Part shown: positions 1-10,479 of the stretch, piece after piece
How the letters are laid out: every line of letters starts with the position of its first letter
Position numbering within the stretch: position 1 is the stretch's first letter
Source: Coffea arabica
Lineage: Eukaryota; Streptophyta; Magnoliopsida; Gentianales; Rubiaceae
DNA length: 64,000 nucleotides
Assembly (NCBI RefSeq): GCF_036785885.1
Contig: NC_092310.1
Span: forward strand, 2,232,001-2,296,000
Reading direction: 5' to 3'
Translations under genes and position numbers: made by a program
Notes under the pieces: generated by a model
What the model saw: the letters and a program-made list of their open reading frames with translations, nothing else
The model's database searches: none
What the model was told of the DNA's origin: nothing

Positions 1-1
1 T

Positions 2-196
2 AACAGGGACATCCATCACAATGAACTGAGCAAGAATGGCTTTCGCTTGGGTTCGGGAAGGAAGCTGCTTCACGAGGAAAAATGTGTATGCAATTGTGAT
101 CCGAATGTGCCCGAAGGCTGTTATCCTTCAGACCCTAATTGTACAGGGTATTGTAATTCTCCCCATAGAGGTCACAAGGTTGGGAATGGGAATTAA
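2..196 (+). CDS. secreted cysteine-rich peptide, 3' part (5' end outside window)
   Basis: This is the C-terminal 64 codons of a peptide gene; its start lies left of the window, so the signal peptide is not visible. Seen: a GSGRKLL motif, then a six-cysteine module with spacing CxCxCx7Cx6Cx3C, then a short tail rich in Gly, Asn and His, ending at TAA 194-196. The module is nearly the same as in the gene at 3311. The gene at 3311 stops right after the module, whereas this copy has about nine more residues. The 3' UTR resembles those of the copies at 3311 and 7033, with AATAAA at 391-396. It is probably a secreted defence or signalling peptide, but I do not recognise the family and assign no function. 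Confidence 0.7.
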   Translation, partial: NRDIHHNELSKNGFRLGSGRKLLHEEKCVCNCDPNVPEGCYPSDPNCTGYCNSPHRGHKVGNGN

Positions 197-1300
197 CCCT
201 TGATCCAGTCAGGTTTATCAACAAACTCGAAGTGGGAGAATGGGAATCCTTTTAATTTTCAAGCTCAACATTCGTGTCATTTTTATTTCCCTCTTCATTC
301 TGCAGAAAAGGAGTGACCAGCTCCTTCAAACGAATGGTGTGTGTTTTGCCTTGTCATCTCTATCCATTGATGGATTTGGGTAGAGGGATCAATAAATTTG
401 TAAACTCTGTGATTTCAATGCATCTCCATCCAAGACATGCGATTCCAATTTATTACGGTGCTTGTTTCTAACTGTTCCTAAAATTCAAGCTCGAGTTCAA
501 AATGACCGTGTGTCGGTTAGTATACATGCTACTATGCTGTATTCTACTCTAATGTATTAACTAAGATATTAAAAGTTACAACTTAAAACTCATGTCTTCA
601 TTAAAGATAAATTTTATGTACAATAACATATGAAAGCCTCTATTTTAGGATGTGTTTTAAGAAACACTAAAATATTTCAAAAATTTGCTTCACAAAATGT
701 GTTTTGCAAACCTGTTGATTAAAGATTAGAAATATGTAACTTTAGAAGCATATTAGTTAATTTATTAGTGACCCGTATCTTGTTGATGTCACATCACAAT
801 ATACTACACAAATCTAAACTAAAGAATTCAAATCAAAATTTTGAATATTATCTAATGGAATTACTAGTTATCTGACCGCAACTGAATGACTGATATCTAA
901 ATTAACTACTAAAAAATTGGATGGTATTTGAATGTTGATCTTGTAAAAAATAAAAAGTATAAACACCGAATTTTTTTAACCGCCTACCTCACTACTAGCC
1001 GATGAACACAGATATTTGTTTGTGTGCTTACATATTTACTAGATCAAAAGATCATTAATGGTTCACTGGTTTTAGATGTTTCAACTTCCGAGGATCATCT
1101 TTGTCCATTATTTTGGGGCTTCTGTCTACATTATGATGCTTAGACCGTCAATTTGATGGCGGAATTTGCTTGCTCTGCAGCCATTCTTGATCAATTGAAA
1201 GGGCCGAATTGTCATCTGCAAGGAAAATGGAGATACATTTTGCGAAGTTTTGATGGCATGCTGTTGCCACATGCTATACAGCTCACCGTGCCATATTTTG
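197..1300. other. 3' UTR of peptide gene, then AT-rich intergenic DNA
   Basis: From 197 to about 440 is the 3' UTR of the preceding gene, alignable with 3600-3860 and 7312-7510. From about 480 to 1300 I see only AT-rich sequence with no supported gene or repeat. Confidence 0.5.
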
Positions 1301-1317
1301 GGACGGGGGCACACTCC

Positions 1318-1390
1318 CGCACCCCCTGCCCCGTTCCCCGCCCCACCCCCGTCCCAACCCCCTCCCCATTAACCCCCCGTAGGGCGGGTT
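1318..1390. repeat. C-rich low-complexity tract
   Basis: This is a run of C-blocks of four to six on the plus strand (densest at 1321-1379) inside otherwise AT-rich DNA. The minus strand therefore has many G-runs in close succession, a pattern that can form G-quadruplexes. ORFs through it are proline-rich low complexity and are not supported as genes. Confidence 0.7.
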
Positions 1391-1399
1391 GCCATTGTC

Positions 1400-2367
1400 A
1401 TCCGTTCCTATTGTCATCCCTAGTCGTATTGTATGTTTAGAGTCGATCTTTTTAGATAAACTTTTAAAAAAATGCATGTGACTTTATTTTTATTATCAGA
1501 CATATGAATGTTTCAAAACATTTAGATAGATGTATGAATAATTATAAATATAAAGTTATCGATTCGCTTCTCAATAGTGAAGAATAAGAATCATACTCTA
1601 TCTCCATGTATATACATATATAGAGAAAAAAAAAATCTCCATATATAGCTGAGGTAGTGGAGAAAGTGGCCTAGTAAGAAAACTAAAAATCTTTGTTTTG
1701 TAAGATGCTAAAGCATTAATGTTCTTGATTTATTCTTTTTTTTTTAACCATGCACAATACTCTCTAAACAAAAACTACGGATATTGATACAAAACCATAC
1801 CATTCAAAATAATTGTGTATCACGAAAAATGGATAGTGAAGTTAATTATTGTAAGCACAAAAATTCACTTGGCTTGAATTGTTAAAGTTGCATAGAAATT
1901 GGTTTGGTAATTAACTTTAGAAAGTTACGTCCGCTTGTACCTCTTATCTAGTAGTAGATCAAGTCAAGGGGAGATTGATTTTGTCTTATTATTGGCCTTG
2001 TAGTTAGGTGATCGATGCGTGCAAAACAATTGCAAAGTTATTATTATTTTTTAAAGAGTTTAGTCTGTTCTAAAGTTTTCCTAGTCCTTATCTATATTTA
2101 GGCAAAGATTAATACATGCCTAGGAACCCTAAAATTTTACAGTAATTACTCGAGTGTTTGAACAGCCTTTTGCCGTAATTCGGTATGCAAATTATAAGCT
2201 GTTAAAGTTACTTATATTGCATATGATTTCTTGTGTTAACAGTCAAGAATCAAGAACCTCCTCTATGAAAATTTATGAAAAAGCAGGACATATTGCATCT
2301 ATTTAAGAGCCACTATATCTACAAGTAATGAATGAAATTGATATAGACAAATCATAAGTAACCAACA
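1400..2367. other. AT-rich intergenic DNA
   Basis: I see no coding or RNA feature here, only short A- and T-runs and TA-rich stretches such as 1610-1650. Confidence 0.4.
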
Positions 2368-2376
2368 ATAAACTAA

Positions 2377-2845
2377 GGGCAAATTCCACTTTACCTCTTG
2401 TTGTTTAGCACTTTTTTACATAACCTCCTTATAGTTTCAAAAGCTATACATAACCCCCTTGTGATTTGGATTGAAATGTTAAAGTGACGGGAATGATCAT
2501 TCGTAATGGAGTCACCTGAAATGTCAAAAATATCCTTATGTAAAGTTGAAAATTATTTATTAACTAAGGGAGATTATGTGTATATTTTGAAAACCATAAG
2601 TGGGTTATATGGTAAAGTATTAAACTATAAGGGAGTTATATGGTAAAATATAAAAATCATACGGGGTTAATATGTCATGTATTTATAAGGGTAATTTCGA
2701 CATTTTTAGAAGTTTCGTTATGAGTGACTATTTCCGTCATTTTGACACTTTAATTCAAACCATAAGGGAGTTATGTATAGCTTTTGAAACCATAAGGGGG
2801 TTATGTAAAAAAGCTAAATCACAGGGGATAAAATATAATTTGTCC
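2377..2845. mobile_element. MITE of Mutator type (469 bp) with 9-bp target duplication
   Basis: The element has long imperfect terminal inverted repeats of about 115 bp. The left end starts GGGCAAATT, and the complement of the right end starts GGACAAATT. Both arms carry repeated blocks of the type ACATAACCCCCTTATGGTTT. It is flanked on both sides by the exact 9-bp direct repeat ATAAACTAA (2368-2376 and 2846-2854). A 9-bp duplication and long inverted repeats are the signature of Mutator-like elements. It encodes nothing. It lies upstream of the peptide gene at 3311. Confidence 0.85.
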
Positions 2846-3185
2846 ATAAACTAATGAACTCGATAAACTTGAATTCGGCAACTCTAATTCTTAAGATATC
2901 AACCTTAGTTGTTATAATGCCTGTAGACTAATACTTCATCGACAAGTTTTGATGAGTTGATTTGGTAGTTTATTTTCCTCTCGATCCTTTCAATGTACTA
3001 TAGACATGATTAAATACTAAACTAATGAAATGAAATTTTGATTCTGCCGGATTTCAAGGCCCAAGCGGGCGAATCTAGAAAGCTTATATTAAGGGTTTGC
3101 AAGAACGCCAAGTCTCTCCTAACTGACAACACCTGAAAATAATTTACCATTCAGTCATTGGCAAGTCCTTTAATTTGATCCTCGA

Positions 3186-3225
3186 GAATTCGGCACCCTG
3201 AGACAAGAATTGTGGTGTATAAATT
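3186..3225 (+). promoter_or_regulatory. promoter of peptide gene: shared box plus TATA box
   Basis: TATAAATT lies at 3218-3225, about 85 bp before the ATG. About 25 bp upstream is GAATTCGGCACCC (starting 3186). The same pair, GAATTCGGCATCC followed by TATAAATTT, precedes the homologous gene at 7033. The conservation between two otherwise diverged promoters suggests a functional element or recent common origin. Confidence 0.55.
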
Positions 3226-3310
3226 GACTTTGCATGCATGAAGCCTAGCCCTCATTATAAACTAAAACTGTCTTTGTAAGAAAGTAAGAAGTGAAAGCTT
3301 CTGCAGAAAA

Positions 3311-3598
3311 ATGGCCAAAGTCACGGCACTAGCAATTCCAGTGCTTCTGTGCATTTTTTCAGCACTTTGCAGCCACTTCACAACTTTGCCAGTGATAGCC
3401 ATGGCCGATGACATTCGCAATGAACCACGCTTCTTCAACAAGGCCATCCCTCATCATGATCAACTGGCCAAGAATAACCTTGTGTTGGGTTCGGGAAGGA
3501 AGCTCCTTCAATGTGTATGCGATTGTGATCCGAGTGTGCCCGAAGGTTGCTTGCCTTCGGACCCCGATTGCCAAGGATATTGTAACTCTCCTCATTAA
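3311..3598 (+). CDS. secreted cysteine-rich peptide precursor (95 aa)
   Basis: This is an intact single-exon ORF. Residues 1 to about 31 form a hydrophobic signal peptide starting MAKVTALAIPVLLCIF. A variable, charged propeptide follows, with a CSHFT motif just after the hydrophobic core. GSGRKLL at 60-66 is a likely processing site. The C-terminal module has cysteines at 68, 70, 72, 80, 87 and 91 (CxCxCx7Cx6Cx3C), enough for three disulfides. The ATG is the first after a TATA box (3218) and aligns with the ATG of the copy at 7033. The 3' UTR has AATAAA at 3811-3816. The protein should be secreted and oxidised. Its partner and function are unknown. It is not a cyclotide, defensin, thionin or lipid-transfer protein by cysteine spacing. 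Confidence 0.8.
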   Translation: MAKVTALAIPVLLCIFSALCSHFTTLPVIAMADDIRNEPRFFNKAIPHHDQLAKNNLVLGSGRKLLQCVCDCDPSVPEGCLPSDPDCQGYCNSPH

Positions 3599-3869
3599 CT
3601 TTAGAAGCCCGGAAATGGGAATCGTTGATCTTGTCATATTCATCGACAGATTAGAAGTGTGGGAGTGGGAATCCTTGATACCCACTTAAGTTCATCCTTT
3701 AGTCAGAGTCAGTTTCATTTTGTCTTTATTCTGCTGAATAGGAGTGAACTCCTTCAAGTCAATCGTGTGTATTTCTTTTCATGTCTCTCCATTTCCTTAG
3801 GATATGGATCAATAAATTCGTTGTAAACTCTGTGATTTCAATGCATTTTCTTTTCTATTAGCATTGTCT

Positions 3870-4140
3870 TGCAATTGGAATTTTCTTGTCAAAACCACAA
3901 AAAAAAAAAGAAAAGAAAGAAAGGTAAATCACCAATTCCATTCATTCTCCAACCTTACAACTAGAATAACCGGATTCTGCCTCATACTATTCTTAATCAA
4001 GAATATCAGAAATTGCCATTTAAACAGTCTACCAGACATTAGATTCATCTATACTATATATAAAATTAAGTGCCTTGAGTGTTTCTTACTTTTTGAATTT
4101 AGTTAATATACCCTTAATTATACAATGGTAGCAACTAAAT
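3870..4140. other. intergenic DNA
   Basis: A/T-rich sequence follows the peptide gene. The ORF through 3864-4106 has no recognisable features. Confidence 0.35.
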
Positions 4141-4144
4141 TATT

Positions 4145-4605
4145 TATTATCCCCTGTGATTTTACAAAATACCAGATCACCTCCTAAGGTTTTAAAATAG
4201 CCACAAAACCCCCCTGTAGTTTTATGTAAAGTGAAAAATGGACGGAATACACAATTAGTTAGAGCGTTTATACCAAACGTGCTTTAAAAGCCCATGTGAT
4301 AAAATCTTAATATCCATATAATTCCCTCATAATTTATAAAAATATCCACTCTACCCTTTTGTGATTTTTATATTTATCCACGTAATCTCCCTATACTTTT
4401 ATACAAGGTGATTAAGTTGTCGATTAATTTAACATTTAAATAAGGGCACTATTGGTATTTCAACTAACAATATTGCGTAGCTATTTTACATCAAGTTTTC
4501 ACTTTTATATAAAATCATTGGGGTGAAATGGATATTTTGAAACGTTAGGGGGGCCGCATGTGCAACAGATGAAACCATAGGGGGGTTGCATGTAATTTAC
4601 CCTTA
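4145..4605. mobile_element. decayed MITE resembling the Mutator-type element at 2377
   Basis: The left end and the complement of the right end share blocks of the type CCCCCCTRTRGTTT and TTTTAAAATA, as in the element at 2377. I could not find a convincing target duplication, and the arms have diverged, so the boundaries are approximate. Confidence 0.5.
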
Positions 4606-4748
4606 ATATAATACTTAATATGGCGGTCGAATAAGTCATTAGAGCCACTGTATTTACAAGTAGTCGTGAAATTACAAGTGAAGAATGTTAAAAACTGATA
4701 CACACACTATACCTACTTGGGACTTCCACTTGTTCCACTTCTTTCCTT

Positions 4749-4887
4749 TGGAAGGGTGGACTTGGGATACAGAACAATACTCAATGGAATAAGTGCTTGT
4801 TGTTCAAACCTATTTGGAATATCTGCAAGAAGAAGGACTCTGTGGGTTAGATGGCTGCACCATGTGATGTTAAAGGGTCGTAGTAAT
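4749..4887 (+). pseudogene. LINE retrotransposon fragment (zf-RVT region)
   Basis: Translation in one frame gives a WKGGLGI segment, then WNKCLLFKPIWNICKKKDS. After a frameshift the next frame gives LWVRWLHHVMLKGRS. This order is typical of the zinc-binding zf-RVT region at the C-terminus of plant L1-type LINE polyproteins. The frameshift and lack of any neighbouring reverse transcriptase show it is a dead fragment. Confidence 0.75.
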
Positions 4888-4899
4888 AACTGTATTTAA

Positions 4900-5340
4900 G
4901 TTTTATTGCTTAAGTTTGTCTACATGACTTTATTACTTAAGCTTGTTGTGTTTTATTTGAGTATAATTTTTATTTGGTATTCTATATTGATGCTTGTGAA
5001 CTGAGTTTGTTGGAAACATTGAGATTGTGTTTGCTGTGTTATGATTTTCTTTGTTAGGCAAAAAAAAAAAATTTTAAAGATTTTATAAATTTTTTGTATT
5101 TATTATACATATAGTGTATTTTTCTATATTTAAATATTTAAACGATCAAAATCTGTGAGGCTTATGTCCCACACCCCGCTAGGTAGATATAAAATATGCA
5201 CGGCAAATACCTGCACCTTTTACAAACACTGATAAGCACGAATATATGTACATACGTATACATGTGTGTGTGCGCCTATATATGTGTGTGTGTCTATATA
5301 CACACACACATAAATAGAGTCTTCCTCAGGAAATTGTGTC
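4900..5340. other. AT-rich intergenic DNA with TG/CA microsatellite
   Basis: From about 5240 to 5315 there is a mixed TA/TG repeat followed by its complement (TGTGTGTG, then CACACACA), which can fold back. Otherwise I see nothing. Confidence 0.5.
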
Positions 5341-5395
5341 TTGTGCATCTTGAAGTCTAGCCCTCGTAAGTTAAATCTGTTTCCTTGAGAAGTTT

Positions 5396-5490
5396 ATGGC
5401 CAGAGTCACAGGACTGGCAATTAATTACTGGGCTTATATATCATCATTTTAGGACTGCTGCCGCCACTTCACTTTGCCAGGAATGGTCTT
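5396..5490 (+). pseudogene. relic of the cysteine-rich peptide gene family
   Basis: An ATG at 5396 opens a frame beginning MARVTGLAI, like MAKVTALAI and MAKVAGLVL in the intact copies. The next part is frame-broken (a stop within about 20 codons), but the text then again encodes CRHFT-LP, matching CSHFT in the others. About 50 bp of upstream leader (5350-5395, with TCTAGCCCTCGTAAG) also matches the leaders at 3245 and 6975. The propeptide and cysteine module are missing. It shows the locus held at least four tandem copies. Confidence 0.75.
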
Positions 5491-5499
5491 AATCATTCA

Positions 5500-6920
5500 C
5501 CTATTTCAGTCCGCATGAGAATGTTTGTAACAACTATTTAATGTTCTTTTGGGTTTTTGTTGTATGTGCATAATTCGTAACGTTAAACTTATCTCATCTG
5601 TCCAACAGATCATAGGATATTTATTCAATATAATTTTATTCCCTTTTGCCTAAGATTGTACCATGCAACTTTCCTCGATGTTTAGGAGGAGGAGATATCA
5701 AAGTTGGACTTGGCCAATTCTTAAGATAATGAACGACGAAAGCATGAACAGCAGAGGTTCAAAAACAAAAAATAAAATAAAATAAAAATAAGAATAAATT
5801 CTTTTTAAAGTGATTATATGTGGTTACTTACCCAAGAATAAAGTAAGTATATGCCTTTTTTTTTCTAAAAAAAAATTTCGACTGCGGAGAGATGAGATTT
5901 AAGAAATGGGGAGGGGATAGGGGTAATTTGACACTAGAATCTCTAACTGCTAGATTAACTTTAAATCTTGCAGTCTCAACTTTAACTGTTAGATTAAGGC
6001 TTTCTCAAAAAAAGCAATTATATGTAATTATTTACTTCCACTTTGTTTAAGTATGACGCTTTAGTTTTAATATTAACTCTAATATATGAAAAAATCATTA
6101 CACTATTTTTTGTGAATGGCACGTAATTAATCTTTCCCAATATGCCGAAAATTCTCTACCAAAGCTGTTTACTGCACATCATACAATCTCATTTCATATT
6201 TGAAAATTCTCTTTTTGTACACACGACATGCACAAAACTACTTATTGTGCAAAAATTTGTCAAGGTCTAGATAGCTTGTGTAGAAAACTTTCTACAAAGA
6301 GTGAACGATTAACGACATGTTTTACACAAAAAAAAAAAAGAGATTAGGATTGTTTGTGCAGTACATTATAGTTGAAAACTTTCTTTTCTGTACACATGAT
6401 ATACATATAACTATACTTGCATAAAAATTTTAAGGGTCAGGGAAAGATTTATCTAAAATTTAACTGAAAATTTCAACATTTCTTAGGGCAAGAGTGTATG
6501 CGTGCGTGCGCGTGTATTCACGCTTGTACGAGTATAATGTATTTGAGTATGGTATTGTAGTAGAAGCATGAAAAGCAGGGGAAAAAAATAGGTTGTTGCC
6601 TAAATCAAGAGTAATAATAGTATCATTTTTCTGCGAACAATTTGTATTTCAAAAAACAAAAGGGTTAGTCTTTGTTATCACAATTAATTAATCTCCGGAC
6701 AAGAAATCAAAATCTAGAATGAGAACAAAAAATTCGACAATTGAATGGTTGATTTCGCCCCCCACATTTGATACATTCTGAAACTTTGTTCATATATACC
6801 AACTGAAACAAAGTTCCGAATCTACAAGGTATAAAGGCACAAGCCTCTTACAGAACAATAACAACAACAACTACAACCAAAAAGAAAAAGGCCACAAGCC
6901 GGCAAGAAAATTAAGGACCC
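5500..6920. other. AT-rich intergenic DNA
   Basis: I see no supported gene. There is an imperfect internal duplication around 5940-6000 (blocks of AACTKYTAGATTAA) and poly-A runs near 6325. Confidence 0.4.
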
Positions 6921-6928
6921 CAGATTCC

Positions 6929-6957
6929 GAATTCGGCATCCAGATTACTATAAATTT
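6929..6957 (+). promoter_or_regulatory. promoter of second intact peptide gene
   Basis: GAATTCGGCATCC is followed by TATAAATTT at 6949-6957, about 76 bp before the ATG. This matches the arrangement upstream of the gene at 3311. Confidence 0.5.
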
Positions 6958-7032
6958 ACTCATCATTCATGAAACATAGCGCTCGTGAGCTGAATTTGTT
7001 TGTAAGAAATAAAATTTTCTGCAAAAAAGAAG

Positions 7033-7311
7033 ATGGCAAAAGTCGCAGGACTCGTTCTCCCAGTGCTTATCATCAGCTTTGTAGTTCTTGGCACTTGCAG
7101 CCACTTTACTTTGAAAGCAATGGCAAGTGAAGATAAAGATGATTCAGCTTCTTTCACAGTTGCTTCTTTACCCGCGGCCGATGAAGTGGCGGATGCAGGA
7201 CGGAGACTCCTCCATAACCACCCCGACCCACGTTGCGATTGCAGTTGTAAAAATAAACCAGATTGTTTTGCTGATGATCCTTACTGTCAAGAGCAATGTG
7301 GTGGTCGGTAA
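7033..7311 (+). CDS. secreted cysteine-rich peptide precursor (92 aa)
   Basis: This is a paralogue of the gene at 3311. A signal peptide (MAKVAGLVLPVLIISFVVL) is followed by CSHFT, an acidic propeptide with a KDD-rich stretch, then AGRRLL at 55-60. The C-terminal module has cysteines at 68, 70, 72, 78, 85 and 89 (CxCxCx5Cx6Cx3C). The first three cysteines fall at the same residue numbers as in the gene at 3311, and the fourth loop is two residues shorter. The propeptide is the most diverged part. The ORF is intact with its own TATA box and AATAAA (7485-7490). It is likely secreted. Function is unknown; a defence or signalling role is only inference from architecture. Confidence 0.8.
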   Translation: MAKVAGLVLPVLIISFVVLGTCSHFTLKAMASEDKDDSASFTVASLPAADEVADAGRRLLHNHPDPRCDCSCKNKPDCFADDPYCQEQCGGR

Positions 7312-7529
7312 GCCCGAATCACCCAAAACAGGGAAAAGTGCGAATATATCCTCCATGCTTGTCATGTCAAGTTGCATTGGAATTTCAATCTTCTTGTCAG
7401 TTTCCTTTCTGTTGTTTTCGCTTTGTTGACTTCTGGTGTGTGTTTTATCCGTCCATCTCTCTCCGTTTCCTTCAGGAATGGATCAATAAATTTGTTGTAA
7501 ACTCCATGGTTTAAATGCCTCATCTTTTG

Positions 7530-7957
7530 TTTTGGAATACTATCATCAAAAAAATTTTTTTTTGACAACATACATCATAATTCATTAAATAACAAATGAG
7601 TACTAATTGGTAGAAAATACTGCAATTCTAAAACAGCTATGAGTGCTTCCAATCGCTAAGTTTAGATTTCGTCTAACAAAATAGATCTTAGGAGTCCTAA
7701 ATTTGACAACCAAATTTGATAAAGAAAAATTTAGATCCAATAAAAGCAATAGAAGAATTAAAAGAAAAAAAATTACACTAGGAATCCCAGTGAATTGCAA
7801 GGGGAAATTAGAAAATTCTCAACCGTATGTCGTCGTTTGAAAACAGGTGGCCAGATGTTACTTTTGTTGTAGAAACGAATTACAATATATAGCCTCTCGA
7901 TCTTGGCTTATATCATTTTAATAAGTGATCAAATGAGTGAGAAACATGTTACCTTGG
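7530..7957. other. AT-rich intergenic DNA
   Basis: I see nothing that can be supported as a gene, only a poly-T/A run at 7550-7563. Confidence 0.4.
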
Positions 7958-7966
7958 TTGTTTAAA

Positions 7967-9278
7967 GGGATAATTTCAGAAACCTCCCTTGAGGTTTCTG
8001 ACAATTTGACTTAGCTCCCCCCAATTTTAAAAAATTACACAAACCTCCCTTGTTTTTACTATTTAAGTAACATTATAGACCCATTAGGCTAGAATTATAC
8101 TTAATTATCCTAAAATACCCTTATGCAATATCATAATATCAAAAGAAAGTGACAAAAAGGTTTAGTGATCAATTTAACCAAAAAAAAAAAACACTTTTAT
8201 CCAAATTTGCTACGCTTCCACGATAATTGTAAACTCCAATTTGATTCCCAAATTCTATCAATTTTGGTATCACTAAAATCCCAAATTTTACCAAAATTGC
8301 TCTCCAATTTAATCCCCAAATTCTATCAATTTCGGTATCATCAAAATCCCAAACTCTACCTAAATCACTTTACAAATAGACCATAACCACCACCACCAAC
8401 TAAAATACCCTCAAAAGCATCCCGCCCAAATTAATATTATATTTTGTCTATTGGCTAATCTTACATCTCAAATTATGAACCCAACACCTATCGCATATCA
8501 CCTTCCTTGAACAGAAGACCTGGCCAACTACTATTGATGTCTATGCCAAGAGTAACCCCATATTCCAATGGCGTTAGAAATAGAGAAACTCATCTTTATG
8601 ACAAACCACCACCAATACTTGTAAATCAAATAAAAATGAAACTAAATGAAGATCTTAAATTCTAGTGCGTAATAGACATAATAGCATAACCTAGAATCAT
8701 CCCTTTTTCTCTTCCAACCATAGCCCATTAATTTCATTTTTTTTTCTTCTCTATCACAACCATCTTCATCATTTCCATCTAATTTGAACATGAAATTTTC
8801 ATTTGCTCCCTTAATTTGTAATTTTGGAAATTTTGATTCTTTAATATATGCAAATTATAATACGAGAAAAAATAAACAAGGGGGTTGATGGTTAGGTACT
8901 ACGGAAAGAGAGATATAGATAAGAAATGAACACTTCGGATAGGTTTGCATGGTGATATAGTTGATGGGTGGAAGAGACTGTGGAATTATAGGTAGGAAGA
9001 AGAGAATTATAAGAGGTAGAAAAAAAGGGAGGGAAAGATAAAAAAAACTGCTGTTAATTAAAGTAGGGTTGGGGATGATAACGAGTTGTTGCAAGTTTTT
9101 ATTTTTTCTTTTACTTTTGGCTTGGTTTTTGTATCCCACATATGTGGTAAATTATCTATTACGTAGAAGGTATTGTAGTCATTTTATTGAACTGAGGGAG
9201 GTTTGTGTAATTTTCTAAAACTGGGGGGAGTTAAGTGAAATTGTCAGAAACCTTAAGGGAGGTTTCTGAAATTATCCC
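7967..9278. mobile_element. non-autonomous Mutator-like element (1.3 kb) with 9-bp target duplication
   Basis: The terminal inverted repeats are about 85-90 bp and begin GGGATAATTTCAG on both ends. Blocks such as CCTCCCTTGAGG and TAGCTCCCCCCA (left) have matching complements on the right. The exact 9-bp repeat TTGTTTAAA flanks it (7958-7966 and 9279-9287). The interior has no transposase. It contains an internal direct repeat around 8225-8365 and anonymous sequence, possibly captured host DNA. It belongs to the same family as the element at 21055. Confidence 0.88.
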
Positions 9279-9287
9279 TTGTTTAAA

Positions 9288-9735
9288 TCCAACGTTAGTT
9301 TATTTACCATGTTTTGTATTTGAAGTTTTTCCGTCCAATTGACTCAAAAAAAGATTAGCACCCAAGATTAGCACGAATGCTCCTTTCATCTTTTCAAATG
9401 AGAGACGAGTTGACAGGGGACAAATGGTCAAGACTCGTTGGGTCTTGCATATGTTCGTTCAGGCAAATAAGGTGAAAAGAAGCCTAAAATAGGCAAACAT
9501 CTTTCACAGCAAAATTTATCGAGGAATGCACAACAGATTGAACGAGCCATCAAGCCACTTTCCTGTTTTCGTGCTAGTTTTTCCATTCTTTTTTTCCCCA
9601 TGTTAATTACATTAGGATTTGTTTTAATACCAGATTATAAGCAGCATTTTTGTAGAAAATTATTCCAGTTTTTATCGACATGCATTTTTGGATCAAGCTA
9701 TGCATTCTCTCGGGAATAAAGCAGTAGAGACCTGA
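9288..9735. other. intergenic DNA between the Mutator-like element and the dirigent gene
   Basis: I see no gene here. It is downstream of the dirigent gene, which is on the minus strand. Confidence 0.4.
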
Positions 9736-9752
9736 AATTGATGAACAAAATG

Positions 9753-9758
9753 TTTATT
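9753..9758 (-). terminator. poly(A) signal of the dirigent gene
   Basis: AATAAA on the minus strand, about 55 bp past the stop codon of the dirigent ORF. Confidence 0.5.
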
Positions 9759-9811
9759 CAATACTGCAAATGCAAACGCTCAATTCAACAAATTAATGAT
9801 ACACAGGACCA

Positions 9812-10384
9812 TCAGTAATGCATTACAAATATGTTATACTCAACGGTAGCATCACGAGTATTGGGATCAAAGGTGTAAGTTCTAGCCTGAGCATAACCAT
9901 TAGCAAATCGGAAAAGCCCACTTCCACCAATTACCGGCATCTCCCTCACCTTGTCGAATACCGGATTCCTCCCTAGCACGGTGATTGTACTCCCATTATA
10001 CTTACCTTCATGAAAAACGAAGTTCATGGTCACCAACAAAGCCACCTCCTCTAGGGAAGTCGATGCATAAAATCCTTCAGATCTTCCAATCATCTTGGAG
10101 CTAAGCTCTGGTCCCAGAGTCAGCGGATTATCAACAATATTCAGAACTCCAAATGTTGTAGTGTTTTTTGGTGGTTGAACCACTGTAACTGAGGTTGGAT
10201 TTTGTCCACTAAGAATATCATGCCAAAAGAACCTAAAATGGCTTAGCTTTTGTTTTCTCAGTTTGATTGCTTTCCGATCAATGGATTTAACAAAATTGTA
10301 CTCTTCACCATGAGTGAATTGAATAGCCAGGAACGAAATGAGGACGGAAATGGCAAAGATATGGAGAGCTGAAATTGCAGCCAT
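9812..10384 (-). CDS. dirigent family protein (190 aa)
   Basis: This is a single intact exon. Residues 1 to about 26 are a signal peptide, so the product is secreted to the cell wall or apoplast. The dirigent domain covers about 45-188. Conserved blocks are [14 protein letters not shown], a [12 protein letters not shown] block, [38 protein letters not shown] and the C-terminal VEYNIFV. N-glycosylation sequons are visible at NTT and NGS. Dirigent proteins steer stereoselective coupling of phenoxy radicals in lignan and lignin-type synthesis, and some act as cyclases. The sequence style is closest to the DIR22-like (DIR-b/d) group, whose substrates are mostly unknown. Length is normal for the family. 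The start follows a TATA box at a normal distance. Confidence 0.93.
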   Translation of the reverse strand: MAAISALHIFAISVLISFLAIQFTHGEEYNFVKSIDRKAIKLRKQKLSHFRFFWHDILSGQNPTSVTVVQPPKNTTTFGVLNIVDNPLTLGPELSSKMIGRSEGFYASTSLEEVALLVTMNFVFHEGKYNGSTITVLGRNPVFDKVREMPVIGGSGLFRFANGYAQARTYTFDPNTRDATVEYNIFVMHY

Positions 10385-10455
10385 TGAAGCTTGTGTAGTT
10401 GTATATTACCTAATAATTTTGTATTGGGGGATGTCTTGTTTCAAATTTTTGTGGG

Positions 10456-10466
10456 TACATTTATAG
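10456..10466 (-). promoter_or_regulatory. TATA box of the dirigent gene
   Basis: CTATAAATG on the minus strand, about 75 bp upstream of the dirigent ATG. Confidence 0.6.
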
Positions 10467-10479
10467 GGACTTGGGAATT

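Noticed and set aside
3180..3205. CTCGAGAATTCGGCACC resembles a cDNA-library adaptor.
   Set aside because: The homologous promoter at 6929 has a diverged version in the same place, so it is natural genomic sequence rather than cloning contamination.
3311..7311. Cyclotide, knottin or defensin assignment for the small peptides.
   Set aside because: Cysteine spacing (CxCxC start) does not fit those families.
8855..9139. 94-codon minus-strand ORF inside the Mutator-like element.
   Set aside because: Low-complexity Phe/Leu/Ile/Pro text, no motif and no transposase features.
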